Assembly (NCBI RefSeq): GCF_036785885.1
Contig: NC_092322.1
Location: 15,770,466 to 15,834,465 of the forward strand
DNA: 64,000 nucleotides
Direction of reading: 5' to 3'
Source: Coffea arabica
Lineage: Eukaryota > Streptophyta > Magnoliopsida > Gentianales > Rubiaceae
This document shows positions 11,196-24,383 of this stretch, in pieces. Below the pieces are notes generated by a model. It was not told the origin of the DNA and ran no database searches. It saw nothing but the letters and a program-made list of their open reading frames with translations. Numbering within the stretch: the stretch's first letter is position 1; each line of letters opens with the position of its first letter. The position numbers and the translations under genes are program-made.

Positions 11196-14100
11196 TCGGG
11201 GGGTTGATATTGAGTTGTTGGAAGAATGCTGAAAAGGTTAGTTGCATTAGTGGGGTTTGGTGATGATTAATGTAGTGGCAAAAGGCAGCACAGCATTATG
11301 GTGTTGAATATATCTTTAGCACTTTTATGGTTTTAGGGTCGGTAATTAGCAAATTATGGTTTCCTGTACTTTGCCATTTTTAGGTTATATTTTGAATGTT
11401 AATGATTTTGAAACTGGGATGATTTGGATGCTTCAGTATTTATGTGCTGAATTAGGATGTTTGCTTTTTCGTATTTTGTTTAGTGTTGCAGTTGGATTCC
11501 TATGGTAATTGACTTTAAATGTGATGTTAATTGCTTGTTGGTATGCAAAACAAGATGCATCTACATTGGTTTATATTGATGATGTGCTTTGTGATATTGG
11601 TTACCTTTTCCTGATGATTAAGTGGGCATATAGAGATGGTAAGGAATTAATAGTAGCTGATAAAAACTTCTTTTAAGCTTTTGCTTCAAAGGCCGACTCA
11701 ACAATAATCTGCTAGTACCATTTTCCATTTTTCTAAGAGAGAACTTAGTAGCAATTAACACGCGTTCCATGTTTGGCGTCGATCCTTTCTGTAACCCATA
11801 ATCTATGACTTGAAGCACTGACGAGTGCAACTCTAGAAGAAGCAACTATAACCATGCGGAAGCCATTTTTAAGATTTAGATCTAGTAATCACCTCCCAAT
11901 TCCTATATTCTCTATCCCTGTTATTTGTGCTTATGACAAATATCTGAAAATTTTTTAACTCTATATCGCTTGGTATGTGATATAGAAACTAGAAAGAAAG
12001 AGCAAACTATGTGAACCATTAAGGCATCTATGCCCTTTTGCAACATTCTTTCTAAGTGTTTACTCACAGTGTCAATGCAGGCATTCAGCTTTTCATTATC
12101 CTCCCCAAGAACTTTTGACGGTTTGTGACAGGTTAGCGCCCTAGTCAAGATATTTGCTCAATTTCTCCACTGGAAACCTAGAGTCCATTTTGAATCAAAG
12201 TATGGTTGCACTAATTGTTCTCCTGGCACTTCTTCTAGCATAATCTACTTATTTGGAGTGTTAAGTATCACTGGTTAATGGCACTGACCTCTTCAAAGAT
12301 ATATCCATCATTCTCCCCCATGGTTTCCAGATTTGTATTGAAAAACCTCCTTTTAGATGGATGAAGTTAATTTTACTTGCAACGTGATTGATATGCTATT
12401 AAGTCTTTTAATCCCAAGCCACTAGTAACCTAACAATGACATATATGCCAAGAAGTGCCACTTGAGTGACATGTCCAGTGCCACCAGGTTTTCCTACTTT
12501 GTCAGCTCCCCTTCTTTTCTTCTGCTTGCTGAGTTACCATCTATAACCACCATTCTCCTTCTTTCTCTCTTATTTTCCATCTTCTCGCTTCCACTGTTCT
12601 GTAGAATCAAATTATTTTTAAGCGATGACTTGGAGTCCCAATGCCAGGATCTTTTCAATTTTGTCACTTTTTTTTTAGTTTTATTTGATCAACTGTGTGT
12701 ACCATATCTCTTCTTGCACCAAAATTAGATTTTTGAAGTCAAAATTTAATTGACAAAATGTTGTAAAATGAAACTTGAGGATCGTTTTGTAGACCTTTGG
12801 GTGTTTTTGAGTAAGTTTGGCTGCTAATTGGTGGGTTGTTGTTGTTGTTGCAAGCAAACCCAAAATTGGCTTATAATTTCAATTTTTTTTTCTGGATTTT
12901 TACCTGTGGTGTATTTAGGCCATTTAATCAGGGTGGAATAGTTTAATTTTGGGGAGTAAATTTATCAGTGGCCTCTAATTTTATGGATTTAGTACAACAT
13001 AACAATTAGGCAATGCAGAATGCAATGGATGTGTTCAAAACTAGGGCTAATGAGCCTTATGTTACACTTTTTGAAGAATCATTCCTATTAATCATTAATT
13101 ACATGGTTTGCAATAATATGATATGCACCTTTCAATTATACCAATGAAGTCATGACTAGTGACTTTGCGATAATTCTTTCCGTGTCCCATTTCCAGAATT
13201 GCAATATCTGTATGCATTTTGGTAATCTTGTATAGCTTGTTACCAGTAAGGCTGCTCTTAACTTTTTCAAACTGTAATCATCTTTTTGTTGTGTGAAAGT
13301 TTATCTTGTGCTCAAATTATGGGTTTGTACTTTTCCAAATCAAGAACTGCTATGCATCATCTCAAACCTAAACTGGGTTATGCTTTAGCTGAGTTCTCGG
13401 ACTGCTTCTTTATTTCATTATCCAGAATCTGAATCTGCAATTATAAAAATGCTGATGGAGTTTAATGTAATAGGCCAGCCCTTTTTACGATTGGCATTCT
13501 CGACATGTCAGTTGGAAAACAGTTGGATTGCATGCAAAACTTTGGCGAACCTCAGTTCATACTGCATTTTATGGTTTTATCATAATGAATATGCAGTCAG
13601 CTGTATAGTTTAATTTTGCCACATTCATATTTTCCTTAGCAATCAGTTGGTGATTACCATACTGATTTCTGTATCTTTGATTTTGATTGATGTTAAAAGT
13701 GATTAACTCCTTGAGAATGATTTTAGGACTTGTCAATTGTGAAGATGGACGGCAACTTCTGCTTGTAAAATCCTTATTTCACGAATAGCTATGTGCATGG
13801 AGTAATGCTTTGACTTTCTCCTACTTATTTTGTGAAATCCGCTAACAGCCCAGAAGGCTTGGTTCATTCTAATTATTGTATGAACTGATAGCAATTGGGT
13901 ATTCCTGTAAGTTCAATAGTTTGAAACAGCAGCAATTTCTGTATTGTTTTAGTTTAGTTATTTATTCTGTATGAGTTATTTCAGTTCTGTTTTGCCTATG
14001 ATTTACCAAACAAGTCATTCTATGTGTGCCGAGTTGTTGGATACCAGGCAATAAATGGATGTTAACAAATAGTACAAGCAATATCAAAAGATGCTAGGAT

Positions 14101-16084
14101 CAGTTTCTGAAAATTCTACAGCTAGTTGTGTCCTGCTAACAATGGCATTATGTTTTTAGCTAACAGTTCTGATGCTATACAAAAAATATAGCTGGTATTT
14201 CCTGGACATTGTGACATCTTTATGAGAGAGCTGTCTCTGCAGGCTAAAGGCTGCAGCATTCCACACTAGATTCATCCATCCTGTTCAGAATGGTGCCAAA
14301 TAGATGTATAACCGCACAATATTACATCCTTTCCTCAATACCGTGTAGATGGTGACCCTATGTTCCTTATTGTGTATAGCATTCTTTGTTGTGCTCTAGT
14401 GAAGCAGTCAGTTTTAGTATATTGGAATGCACGAAAGAGGACCATTTCCTAAAGCTGAAAAGATGGATCCTGAAACATTTTTGTGATACTATGCCTGTAC
14501 AAAAAATTCCTAGTTCATGCCTTGTCTGCTTAAAATTTTTTAATAAGATTTCTCTATGAAGATCACCGTCAATTATTTTCTTCCCCAGCTCCGGCCCAAA
14601 AAAAAAGGGAAAAAAAAAAAATGGCAAAAGATGCGACTAATACGGCAGGGTGATAGAGTTCTACGTGGGCACTAAATTAGCAAAGAAAACGACGTAGTTT
14701 CCAGTATAGAAGTTCTTTAAAGTTTAAACTCATCTCAGCCATGCCAATCCTTCCTACTATAAAGATGGGAAACGATTGGAATTGCAAAATTGATCGGATT
14801 GGTCCAATCTTTTCGGTGGCTATTGCTGTAATTTTGAGCAACTTTCGTGGCAATTTGATAATTTCAACATACGATTATATTATTATTATTATTATTGTTT
14901 CCTCCGTCCAGACTTTCTAGAACTCTCTCATCACCGCATAGCTGCCATGTATTCTCAACTTCGTCCTACAATTCCTCACCGTAACCACCCTTTTAAATTT
15001 GACAAAAGAAGAAAAAGAAAACCACCATTCTGATTGTCACCTTGTAAGGATATTGAATTTTGGCTCTTTTTCATCCTTGAAGTGGTTATTTTCCTACATT
15101 TTTTTTTTGGTCATTCAATTTTTTCCTAAGCCAATCAAATGAGGGTGTTCATTTAATCCGTCACTGTTTTCCTAATCTAGTCAAGTGAGGGTGTTCGTCA
15201 GAGATATTCATGAGGTGGGATTTATAATCTCTTCAGCAATTTATTCTTGATTTTGTTTCTGGTTGTTTAGTTTGTATGATTCTGTAGGAGTTCAATTTCA
15301 GATTGTTTGAGCAAATGTTTGGAATCAGTATAGTGTATGCAATCATTGGAACATGGTAATTATTGTTAAACAATTGTCTCCTTTTTTTTTTTTTTTTTTT
15401 TTTTGCATGGGTCAATTTCAAGTTGTCTCAACAAGTATATAAATGTGCCTCCATTGATGAAAGGGTATTCATTTTTCCAACAAATTACTTGGTAATATAA
15501 AGTTGTCTCAACAAGTATATAAAAGTTTGATAATGATCCCAAATTATTAGTTGAAAGTCATGTCTATGTGTGTCAACGTGTTCACAAGTAATTTATAACA
15601 ATTTTTAATACGAGAACAAGTAATTTGTCACTATATATAATTGATATAATTGATCACTACAAAATACAATCTTTATACTTTGTGGGGTTTTTTTTTTACA
15701 CAAAAAATTCATACTTTAATAACTTGTAGGATATTAGTGGCTTGTTGCCTCCTATTATGTAACTCATTAAACACATATTCTACTATTCGATAGGTTATGT
15801 GAATATCATAATTGTCCACCAATTTTATTTTTTTTTAAGCGTATCATCAATAATAGTTTTCAACCTACTCCTTTAATGACTCTAACTCGCGGCCTGTGAA
15901 TTACAAATGAAACGTCTCACCAATTAGACTACATTTTATTATCCACTTATATTCACAGAGTGAACATAACTTTATTTTATTTGTTCCTTCGCTGAAAAAT
16001 TTTATACTTAGGCACACTATGGAAGCCGAAAGGACACAACCCACCTCTATATGCAACTCGAACCACACTAATACATCATCTACT
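11196..16084. other. Intergenic, AT-rich; no supported gene
   Basis: The 3' flank of the GeBP gene occupies the first few hundred bases. Beyond that I find no ORF with recognisable domains, no tRNA or rRNA, and no clear transposon ends. Minor features are an (ATT)n run near 14878-14898 and a T-tract at 15381-15404. A minus-strand ORF at about 11921-12148 and C/T-rich sequence at 12460-12660 look weakly gene-like, but neither extends into a credible exon chain. Confidence 0.5.
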
Positions 16085-16100
16085 GATTTAGGGATTATCC

Positions 16101-16264
16101 CCGAGGCTTTGGTCTGGTGGTAGTAGCCTAGTTAGGTGAGTACCATTGCTAAGCATCGAATCTCCGATGAAACAACTCACACAGCTTGGGCAGTGGGACA
16201 CGTGTGGACTAGTCTGATGATTCAGGATACCACACGTGATCATATGACCAAAAAAAAAAAAAAA
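16101..16264 (+). mobile_element. SINE (tRNA-derived), complete with 16-bp TSD
   Basis: The element starts CCGAGGCTTTGGTCTGGTGG, which includes a box A-like motif. It has a box B-like GCATCGAATCTCC about 40 bases later and ends in an A-tract (16250-16264). A perfect 16-bp duplication, GATTTAGGGATTATCC, lies at 16085-16100 and 16265-16280. The perfect duplication argues for a fairly young insertion. The head resembles that of the SINE at 48320-48458. Confidence 0.88.
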
Positions 16265-16280
16265 GATTTAGGGATTATCC

Positions 16281-16980
16281 AAAACTTGACATACTCACGA
16301 AGTCATAACCACAAACTGCTTGTCAAATAAAAATCTCTACATTTTAGTCAGTCTTTCAAAAGCTGGGCATATCTTGAAAGAAAGTTAAGTTCTTGAGCAA
16401 TACTGCTTTGATAATGTACATAGCTTTGGACAAGAACGAAAATGTTCATTAGAAAATTTTCAGTACAAAGGGAATCTTTTCCATTTTCACGAGGATATAA
16501 ATGTGAAAAAGTTTATTGTATTACCTACCAATTGGCCAGAGACGTCAACTTCTATTAATCATCATGTTTTGTGGAGTAAATTTTCTGAACTGAGAATCCT
16601 TCTTCTTTATCTTCCAAGTCTATTTCCCTAACCGCCTAAATCCCTCAAAAGTATTTTAGTCGGAGAAAGATAAATAGAAAAAGAAAAAGTAATATCAAAT
16701 TTTTTTTTTCTAGTCTGAGTAATATCAGAATACCTATCCAAACACACAGATATTATTTCTATTCTTTTTTTTAGGTCACTTCCCTATATTTTAATTCTCG
16801 ACAGAGCATTCTAATTTTTTTTCCTGTACATTAAAAACAAAGCCAAGAAAAAATTATGATTTTTTTTTTAGAAACTATAAGATTGTATTGTACAAAGGGA
16901 AAATATTGCTAGGTGGGAAGCCAAAATTCATTCAAAGTGGGAAAAATAACACAGTGATAATTAGGATTCATACCTATTTA
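16281..16980. other. Spacer without recognised features
   Basis: AT-rich spacer between the SINE and the repeated upstream block of the NLR cluster. I see no ORF or repeat worth calling. Confidence 0.45.
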
Positions 16981-17403
16981 AATATTGAAAAAAGAAAAGA
17001 AAAGGAAAGGTAGAACACCGTAGCAGATGTCACGTGCATGCCACGGGGGCCAAAATCATTTAGAAACTTCAAAGAAATGTCCAATTCATTTTTCCTGGAA
17101 ATTTGATTGGATTTACATGCATGTTATCTTCCGGTCTTCCTTCCCTAGGGTAGAAGTTATTACTTCATTTACAGGATTACGCGGTTGAGCAATTGGCAAC
17201 TTTCGGTCATAGAGCTTGGTCAATGCCTCAATGGAACTTGTAGCTAGGATAGGAGGAAATTTCCTTTCTTTTTCTCTCTAAATTCCTAGGAAGATCGGTC
17301 TTTATTTAGTAGCAGAGGGAAAAAAATAAAAAAAAAAGAATCTTGTTAACGAAGCAAAGTGACTTTTGTAGGTTATGTGTGTGTGTCTATACACACACAC
17401 ACA

Positions 17404-17461
<58 letters not shown>

Positions 17462-17643
17462 GCACATTTTGAAGATAAATCGTAGGTTTTTTATTTAGAA
17501 AAACTTTGTCCTAGCAAGGAAAGAGAGATTTAAAAAACGGTAAAAGTGAAAAGAAATTTAAACTCACAACGTCTAAGTTTTAGAGTTTCAACCTTAACAA
17601 TTAAATTAACGCATCCTCAATATAGGTATATATGTATACATAC

Positions 17644-17695
<52 letters not shown>

Positions 17696-17760
17696 GTATA
17701 ATCTTAATTCCCTCTTTTTGGGTAGAAAACGTGGTAAGAATTCAATACGAGCAGGAAAAT
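16981..17760 (+). repeat. NLR-module upstream repeat, copy in module I
   Basis: This stretch contains the chain AAAGGAAAGGTAGAACACC, CAGATGTCACGTGCATG, CTTCAAAGAAATGTCC, GGATTACGCGGTTGAGCAA and microsatellites, then CATTTTGAAGATAAAT. The same chain recurs near 44040, 44480-46080, 46690-48600 and 63040 onward. It marks the left side of each CN/CNL module. This copy lacks the Tourist-like insertion seen at 47268-47804. Confidence 0.75.
17376..17698. repeat. GT/CA/AT microsatellites
   Basis: A self-complementary GTGTGTGT..ACACACAC stretch leads into about 27 AT units (17406-17458). After 180 bases there is a CATA/TA run (17635-17690). The tracts recur in variable length at the same place in other copies of the module repeat. 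Confidence 0.9.
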
Positions 17761-18316
17761 TATATAATTTTTTTTTCACTATACACAAAATTAACTTTCT
17801 GTTCAAAATACTTATGGCCACATTATTTTGGTAGTAATTTTATCTTAATCTGCTTTAAGTGCCAAGAGTCCAATCCTTGGCTTGCCTCATGCTGTGAGAA
17901 TATGTCACTCAACCAAAAGGAATTTCCAAGAGAGTTTCTGATCATTTTCCTCCTCTTTTCAGTGCTCTGTCTAAAATCCACAAAACCCTATTACTTCTGG
18001 ACTCAATGCATACAACTCCTAGTGCCTTTATTTCCCTATATCTAGGGGTGAAGACACCCTTATTTTGCCCAAACTTTCATTCCCAACATTAATCCATCTA
18101 AGTAGGGATTGTCCCATACACCTTCATTGTTCACTAGGTAATGCTGTTGAGTACTTGTTCAAATCATTATTTGGTTCCATTATTTTCTCCAAAGTTCTTT
18201 GGCTATTTGGTTCAGTAGTTTTAAGGCAGAAAGACAATCCCTTTTTCCTTTTTATTTTTTCTGTTATTGCACTGTTTGCAGCATCTTGTGTTTTGCCCAT
18301 TTTTGTCCCTGCGAGC

Positions 18317-18925
18317 AGGACCTGGCAATCTCTAGGACATCTGGAGGAAGCTCTTGGTCCCTAATATGAAGTTCCTTCATAAACAGCATCCAACCTTCGT
18401 CAGCAGAAAGTGGTTCCACCTACCTTAATTTCCTTCTGGCATCCCATTTTGTAGCACACGTCCAATGATAGACTAACCACAATCAACTTCCTCCCTTCTT
18501 TTCCTAGAGGAATTCCTATCTTTCCAACATCAATAGGTGTCGATACACCATCAAGTACGATCACAAACTTGTTCTTCCTGTCTAATGCCCTTGATAATTT
18601 GGCTGCTCTCTTCCTATCATCACCAACATCCATATTTGAGATATCGACATGCAAGTCTCCTGCCAAGTCGTCCTGCAATTTGGAGACTGCAGAATTAGCA
18701 TCACTGAACCAATATACATGCTTCAAAAATTTGTCTTCTTTTACTACAGCTGTTCTGCCTACTCCAGGCATACCATAGATCCCGTTGCATGAAACCTTGT
18801 CATCCATTAACCAAGCCCGTGCGTCCGTCAAATTTTGTTGAACTGATTGGCTCTTCTGTTACCAAAGGCTTATTTTCCACTTGGACAGGAATCGTATAGC
18901 CACTGCAAAATGACCCTTGTTCACT
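18317..18925 (-). pseudogene. CN1, inverted 5' NB-ARC half
   Basis: Read on the minus strand this is collinear with CN2 from about 52531 to 53157. It carries GIYGMPGVGRTAV (a P-loop with R for the invariant Lys), KHVYWFSDANS, FVIVLDGVSTPIDV (kinase 2 with G for the second Asp), KLIVVSLSLDVC and QKEIKV. A short deletion follows the P-loop, and the frame breaks after QKEIKV. The next segment of the same gene (GLPL onward) lies beside it on the plus strand, so this half has been inverted in place. The coiled-coil exon is missing. Breakpoints fall near 18317, just after CCTGCGAGCAG, and near 18925. Confidence 0.85.
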
Positions 18926-19600
18926 GAAAAAAGTACGGAGGTTTGCCGCTTGGGATCATCGCTAAGGTGAGAAGCATGATAGGGGCTAATGACATTCGTG
19001 AGTGGAGAGATGATGCATTGGCAGAGATGGAAGAAGGACCAGATGACAAGGTTTTTGAGGTAATGAAAAGCAGTTTTTATGGCTTGAGAAATGAAAGGTG
19101 GAAGACCTGCTTCTTGCATTGCTCTATCCTCTTGAAAGATGAAACAATTCCAAGGGATGAAGTAGTTCGAGGGGCTCATCTCGAAAGGATTGCTGGATAG
19201 AAGATGCAAAGAAGCAAAGTTTCATCAGGGTCATACCATACTCAAAGCACTCGTGAAGCCTTTTTTGCTGGATTGTGTTGTGAATGATGATGGAGTGGAT
19301 TGCTTGAAGATGCATCCTTTGATAAGAGACATGGCCGCTGAGATACTGAAGAGTGACCCAACCTACATGGTAAAACGATTCTCTTCCTGCATTTCCTTTG
19401 TAGGACTAGGAATTAAGTCTAATTGCAATGGAAGTAGGAGTATTGTTGTCCTTTCATATGATTCAAAAGGTGGAGATGGTACCATTAACGAATGGTGCAG
19501 TGCAAAAATTACTCTGCTTTTAGGTATAGCATTACTCTTTTTTTTTCCCCAAAGTAGAGACAATATGAATACTAATGTTTGATTTGGAAGTGACAAACTT
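18926..19600 (+). pseudogene. CN1, 3' NB-ARC half
   Basis: It begins AAAAGTACGGAGGTTTGCC, encoding YGGLPLGIIAK (GLPL). It continues through RNERWKTCFLHCSILLKDE (RNBS-D) and DCLKMHPLIRDMA (MHP in place of MHD) to TYMVK. The order matches CN2 from about 53168. There is an extra codon in RDDALAEM and a frameshift in the GAHLERIAG stretch near 19170-19200. Homology to CN2 continues past the end of the gene to about 19680, showing a segmental duplication. No LRR follows, as in CN2. Confidence 0.85.
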
Positions 19601-19776
19601 TGTGCAAATCAATAGACATATCAACAGAATGTCATATCCCAGTGACCAACAAAGGGAAGTTAGTCTATGCTGTTAATCGGTTGGAGTTGAACCAGAAAAC
19701 AATAAAAAAAAAAAAACCAAAATTACCACCAGGGAATGGACAGTAAATGCATGAAACTTGAACTTTATAACTAAGT

Positions 19777-20283
19777 TGTTAGGATCGGGTCAGGAAATAG
19801 ACAAACTCAAGTTAGCACAAATTAGACGGTATAACTGACCATATAATAGATAGGCGGTAGATACCAGCCATATAATAATTAGGCGGTAAAACCGACCATA
19901 TAAAGACGGATAACAAAGCAAATAAAAGACACAGAAGATTTACGTGGTTCGGTCAAATTGACCTACGTCCACGGGCGAGGGAGGAGCAATATTTCTATTA
20001 TGAAAAAGAAATACAAAAGCCGTAGGAAAGTGGTTCCTAGGCCAAAAGGCACTTATAAAAGGTTTAGAAAATATTCCTAAACACAAAACAAGAGAGCCTA
20101 AAATATTTGACTAAATGGGCTAGATGACTCAAGAAGCTAATAGCCCATATAACTCTCTTGAGTGGTGCAATTAACTTCAACATATGAGGCCTATATTTAT
20201 AGGCGCAAAATGGAAAGCATCCTTAGCTTTCCTCCGATGTGGGACGAACCACAATTCTTTGGTCAGCAATTGCGGCTTCAACA
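19777..20283 (-). repeat. 3' LTR of Copia element 1
   Basis: 507 bases, TG..CA ends. By eye it differs from its own 5' LTR (24586-25093) at about 15 positions. That is more than the two facing 5' LTRs differ from each other. Confidence 0.93.
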
Positions 20284-20300
20284 AATCTCCACCTTGGTGA
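20284..20300 (-). promoter_or_regulatory. Polypurine tract of Copia element 1
   Basis: On the minus strand CACCAAGGTGGAGATT directly precedes the 3' LTR, the place where plus-strand DNA synthesis is primed. The same sequence precedes the 3' LTR of element 2 at 30033-30048. Confidence 0.75.
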
Positions 20301-20365
20301 GTCCCCAACATCGAGAGATTATAAACTTGCTCCACCTTCTTCATATAAGCCCCAATGGGCTTAAA

Positions 20366-23300
20366 TCACCAATAACGAACACCAACCAAGTCCAAACACT
20401 GCTTGAACTTGTAAACTGGAAGAGGTTTCGTAAACATATCGGCTGGATTGTCCTTAGTATTGATTTTCTGAATAAGAACTTTTCCCTCAGCAATGATATC
20501 CCGAATGAAGTGATACTTCACATCAATGTGTTTCGTCCTCTCATGATACATCTGATCTTTAGTCAAGTGTATGGCACTTTGACTATCACAGTGAATATCA
20601 GTAACACCTTGATATAGACTTAACTCGCTAAATAAACTCTTCAACCATAAGGCTTCTTTGATTGCCTCGGTCACAGCCATATATTCTGCTTCTGTAGTAG
20701 ACAAAGCTACGACAGGTTGTAGAGTAGCTTTCCAACTGACAGCACAACCGCCAATGCAAAATACATAGCCTGAAAGCGATCTTCTCCTGTCAAGATCCCC
20801 AGCGTAGTCTGAGTCTACAAAACCAACCAAAGTGTTATTATTTCTTCCAAACTCCAAACATGCATTTGAAGTACCTCGCAAGTATCTGAGAATCCACTTC
20901 ACAGCCTGCCAATGTGTTTTACCAGGGCAAGACATATATCTGCTAACAACACTAACTGCTTGTGCAATATCTGGACGAGTACAAACTATTGCATACATAA
21001 TACTGCCGACTGCACTGGAATAAGGAACCCGTGCCATATAATTTTCCTCTTCATCTGATTTTGGTGATTGAGCAGCAGATAGCCGAAAATGGCTAGCAAG
21101 AGGAGTAGATACTGGTTTAGCATCTTTCATGCCAAAACACTCCAAGACTTTCTCAAGGTAATTTTTCTGGGTCAAAAATAACTTCCCTACTCCTCGATCT
21201 CGATTGATATCCATTCCAAGAATTTTCTTAACTGCTCCCAAATCTTTCATTTCAAATTCACTATTTAACTGCAGTTTCAAGGTGTGAATTTCTGACAAAT
21301 TCTTGGCAGCAATGAGCATGTCATCAACATAAAGCAGCAAATAAATGAAAGAACCATCATTTAACTTCCGGAAGTAAACACAACTATCATACATGCTCCT
21401 CAAATAACCATGACCCAACATAAAGGAATCAAACCTCTTATACCATTGTCTTGGAGACTGTTTCAATCCATATAAGGATTTCTTCAACAAACAAACATGG
21501 TCTTCCTTACCTTCAATTTCAAAACCCTGGGGTTGTCTCATATAAATTTGTTCTTCAAGTTCGCCATGTAAGAAAGCTGTCTTAACGTCGAGCTGTTCTA
21601 ACTCCAAATTATACATGGCAACTAAAGCAAGCAAAACACGAATAGAGTTATGTTTAACAACAGGTGAGAATATATCATTAAAATCAACACCTTGTATCTG
21701 ACTATAGCCCTTTGCAACTAATCGTGCTTTATACCTTGCATCTTCAACCCCTGGAATACCTTGCTTTTTCTTGAAGACCCACTTGCAACCAACAATTTTC
21801 TTAGCTGACGGCGGCTTTACAAGAACCCAAGTTTCATTCTGATGAAAAGATTCGATTTCTTCATTCATCGCAATCAACCACTTTGTAGAATCATCACAAG
21901 AAACTGCTTCTGAATAGGTGGAAGGCTCGCCAACTGCATCAGTTTCTTCTGCAACAGACAAAGCATATGCAACTAAATTTGCATATCTTTGTGGTGGTCG
22001 AATGTCTCTCGTTTGTCTATCTCTGGCTATGAAATACTCCTCTTCTTCTGAACTATTTTCAATAGTAGATTCAAGTGCATCTACTGGCACTTGCTGAATA
22101 GAAGATTTGGATTGAGAAGGACCAGAACTGCCAATATCAAGCTCCACCTGCTTCTGTGTACTATCAGTAGTACAAGGACTAGAAGACTCCTTCTTGGAAG
22201 ATAACATAGATAATTCATCAAAAGTAACATCTCTACTGATTACAAATTTTGGGGATTTGGGATCAGGATACCATAATCTGTATCCTTTCACCCCAGAAGC
22301 ATATCCAAGAAAAATGCACTTTTTAGCCCTAGGCTCTAATTTTCCATCATTCACATGCATGTATGCTGGACACCTAAAAACTTTTAAATTGAAGTAATCA
22401 GCAGGAGTACCTGACCAAACTTCCTCAGGAGTTTTGAAATCAAGAGATGCAGAAGGAGAACAGTTGACAATATAACAGGCCATATTAATCGCCTCTGCCC
22501 AAAAGTCGTTTGTCAACCCTGCATTGGAGATCATACATCTTGCTCTCTCCAAAAGCGTTCTGTTCATACGTTCAGCCACACCATTTTGTTGAGGCGTCAT
22601 CCTGACTGTGTGATGCCGAACAATTCCTTCATTTTTGTAAAATTCATTAAATTCACCTCCACAAAATTCCATACCATTATCTGTTCTCAACCGTTTAACA
22701 TGTTTTCCTGCTTGTTTCTCAATCAAAACTTTCCATTGTTTGAAAGTTAGGAAAACATTATTTTTATGCTTAAAAAAATAGACCCAAACTTTTCTTGAAT
22801 AATCATCAATGAAAGTCAACATGTACCTGGCACCACCTTTAGAAGGAGCACGAGAAGGACCCCATAGATCTGAATGAATGTAATCAAGAGTGCCTTTTGT
22901 CTTGTGAATTGCTGGTGAACTGAAGCTAACTCTTTTCTGCTTCCCAAAAATACAATGTTCACAGAATTCCAATGGACCGGTACTTTGTCCACACAGAAGT
23001 CCTCTTTTGCTCAGTATGTCCAAGCCTTTTTCGCTCATGTGCCCCAAACGCATATGCCATAATTTGGTGATTTCTATATCTGACAAAGATGATGTTGAAA
23101 CAGTAGCAGCACCTGTCACAGTAGATCCCTGCAAAATATACAAAGTACCAGATCTGTGTGCCTTCATAACAACAAGAGCTCCTCGAGTGATTTTGAGAAC
23201 TCCATCTCCACATGAATACTTGCACCCGATAGACTCAAGAGTGCCCAAAGAGATGAGATTTTTCTTCAAATCTGGAACATGTCTAACATTTGTGAGCGTC

Positions 23301-23735
23301 CTCACAATACCATCGTACATTTTAATCCGGATTGTGCCTTTGCCAACAACTTTACAAACAGCGTTGTTGCCCATTAAGACAACTCCACCTTCAGTTGATT
23401 CATATGTTGAAAACCAGTCCTTATTGGGACACATATGATATGAACAACCCGAATCTAAAATCCACTCATTGTTAGACCTAAAATTATTTTCCGTTGCACA
23501 GAAAATAGTTCCATCATTCTCATCAACGGCAATACTAGCCTCGGTGGTTTCACTCCTTTTCTCCTTTTGCTTTTCTTTATTTTTCAATTTAAAGCAATCA
23601 GAAATAATGTGGCCCTTCTTTTTACAATAGTTGCACACCACATTTTTATGTCTGGATTTGGATCTACTTCTATTTTCTGTGTTTCTCTTTTCAGATCTAC
23701 CCCGAACAAACAAGCCATCAGCTTGACTCCCACTA
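20366..23735 (-). CDS. Copia pol: protease, integrase, RT, RNase H (element 1)
   Basis: One open frame runs from the gag frameshift to a TGA at 20366-20368, about 1115 codons. It has no ATG of its own at the left; in an intact element it would be fused to gag. In order it has the [14 protein letters not shown] zinc knuckle, protease [11 protein letters not shown], the integrase zinc finger (LWHMRLGH .. CEHCIFGKQ) and D,D-E core ([25 protein letters not shown]). RT follows with [12 protein letters not shown] and YVDDM, then RNase H with [16 protein letters not shown] and [11 protein letters not shown]. All catalytic residues I can check are present. Without gag fusion it is unlikely to be translated normally. 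Confidence 0.85.
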
Positions 23736-24312
23736 GTTTCCCAGTAATATCCCTATCTATCTGCTCTTTAGATTTTAATGCAGATTTAATTTTCCGATAC
23801 AAAATTGTTTCATTTCCATATATCATAGTATCACGGAAATGCTTAAAAGACTGGGGAAGGGAACACAAAAGTAATAGGGCCTGATCTACATCATCAATTT
23901 TCGAATCTATATTCTCCAAATCCATAATAATGGAATCAAATTTATCAAGATGGGAGAGTATAGATGTACCTTCAGACATCCGAAGCATGTACAAACTCTG
24001 CTTCAAATATAGCCGATTCTCGACTGTCTTTTTCATATATAAGTCTTTCAATTTATCCCACATAGCCTTGGCCGAAGTCTCCGTTGCTACCTCACGCAAT
24101 ACCTCATCGGAGAGATTTAGGATAATACTGGATCTTGCCTTCTTATCCATCTCAGCAAAATTTGCATCTGTCACATCTTCTGGCTTTTTCTCAATTCCTT
24201 GAAATGCCAAATCAACTCCGTCTTGAACAAGAATGGCCTCCATCTTGAGCTGCCACATGCCGAAATTGACATTCCTGTCGAATTTCTCGACAACCGTCTT
24301 TGTTATCGTCAT
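23736..24312 (-). pseudogene. Copia gag, frameshifted (element 1)
   Basis: Starts at the ATG at 24312 ([12 protein letters not shown]) and encodes the usual Copia gag core with [16 protein letters not shown] and a [15 protein letters not shown] block. It is in frame for about 190 residues. One A is missing from an A-run at 23737-23739 compared with element 2, so the frame then runs into unrelated residues and stops at 23584. The zinc knuckle falls into the other frame. Confidence 0.85.
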
Positions 24313-24383
24313 TGTTGCCACAAAATCTGTAACTTGAAATTTGTCTCAAAAAACTGGCCAAACAAATATGCAAGTCTCGTGAG

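Noticed and set aside
11921..12350. Minus-strand ORF with GEDNEKLNACIDTVSKHLE as a possible gene
   Set aside because: Upstream sequence in the same frame breaks within about 50 codons. No domain, exon chain or neighbour supports it.
15860..15945. A possible tRNA or SINE on the minus strand (TAGTCTAATTGGTGAGACG and GCGAGTTAGAGTC)
   Set aside because: Boxes are weak, no cloverleaf or A-tail is present and no target duplication is visible.
17606..18045. Short ORFs over microsatellites (Tyr-Ile or Ile-Tyr repeats)
   Set aside because: They are translations of TATA and CATA runs; the same holds for ORFs near 32577, 44854 and 50789.
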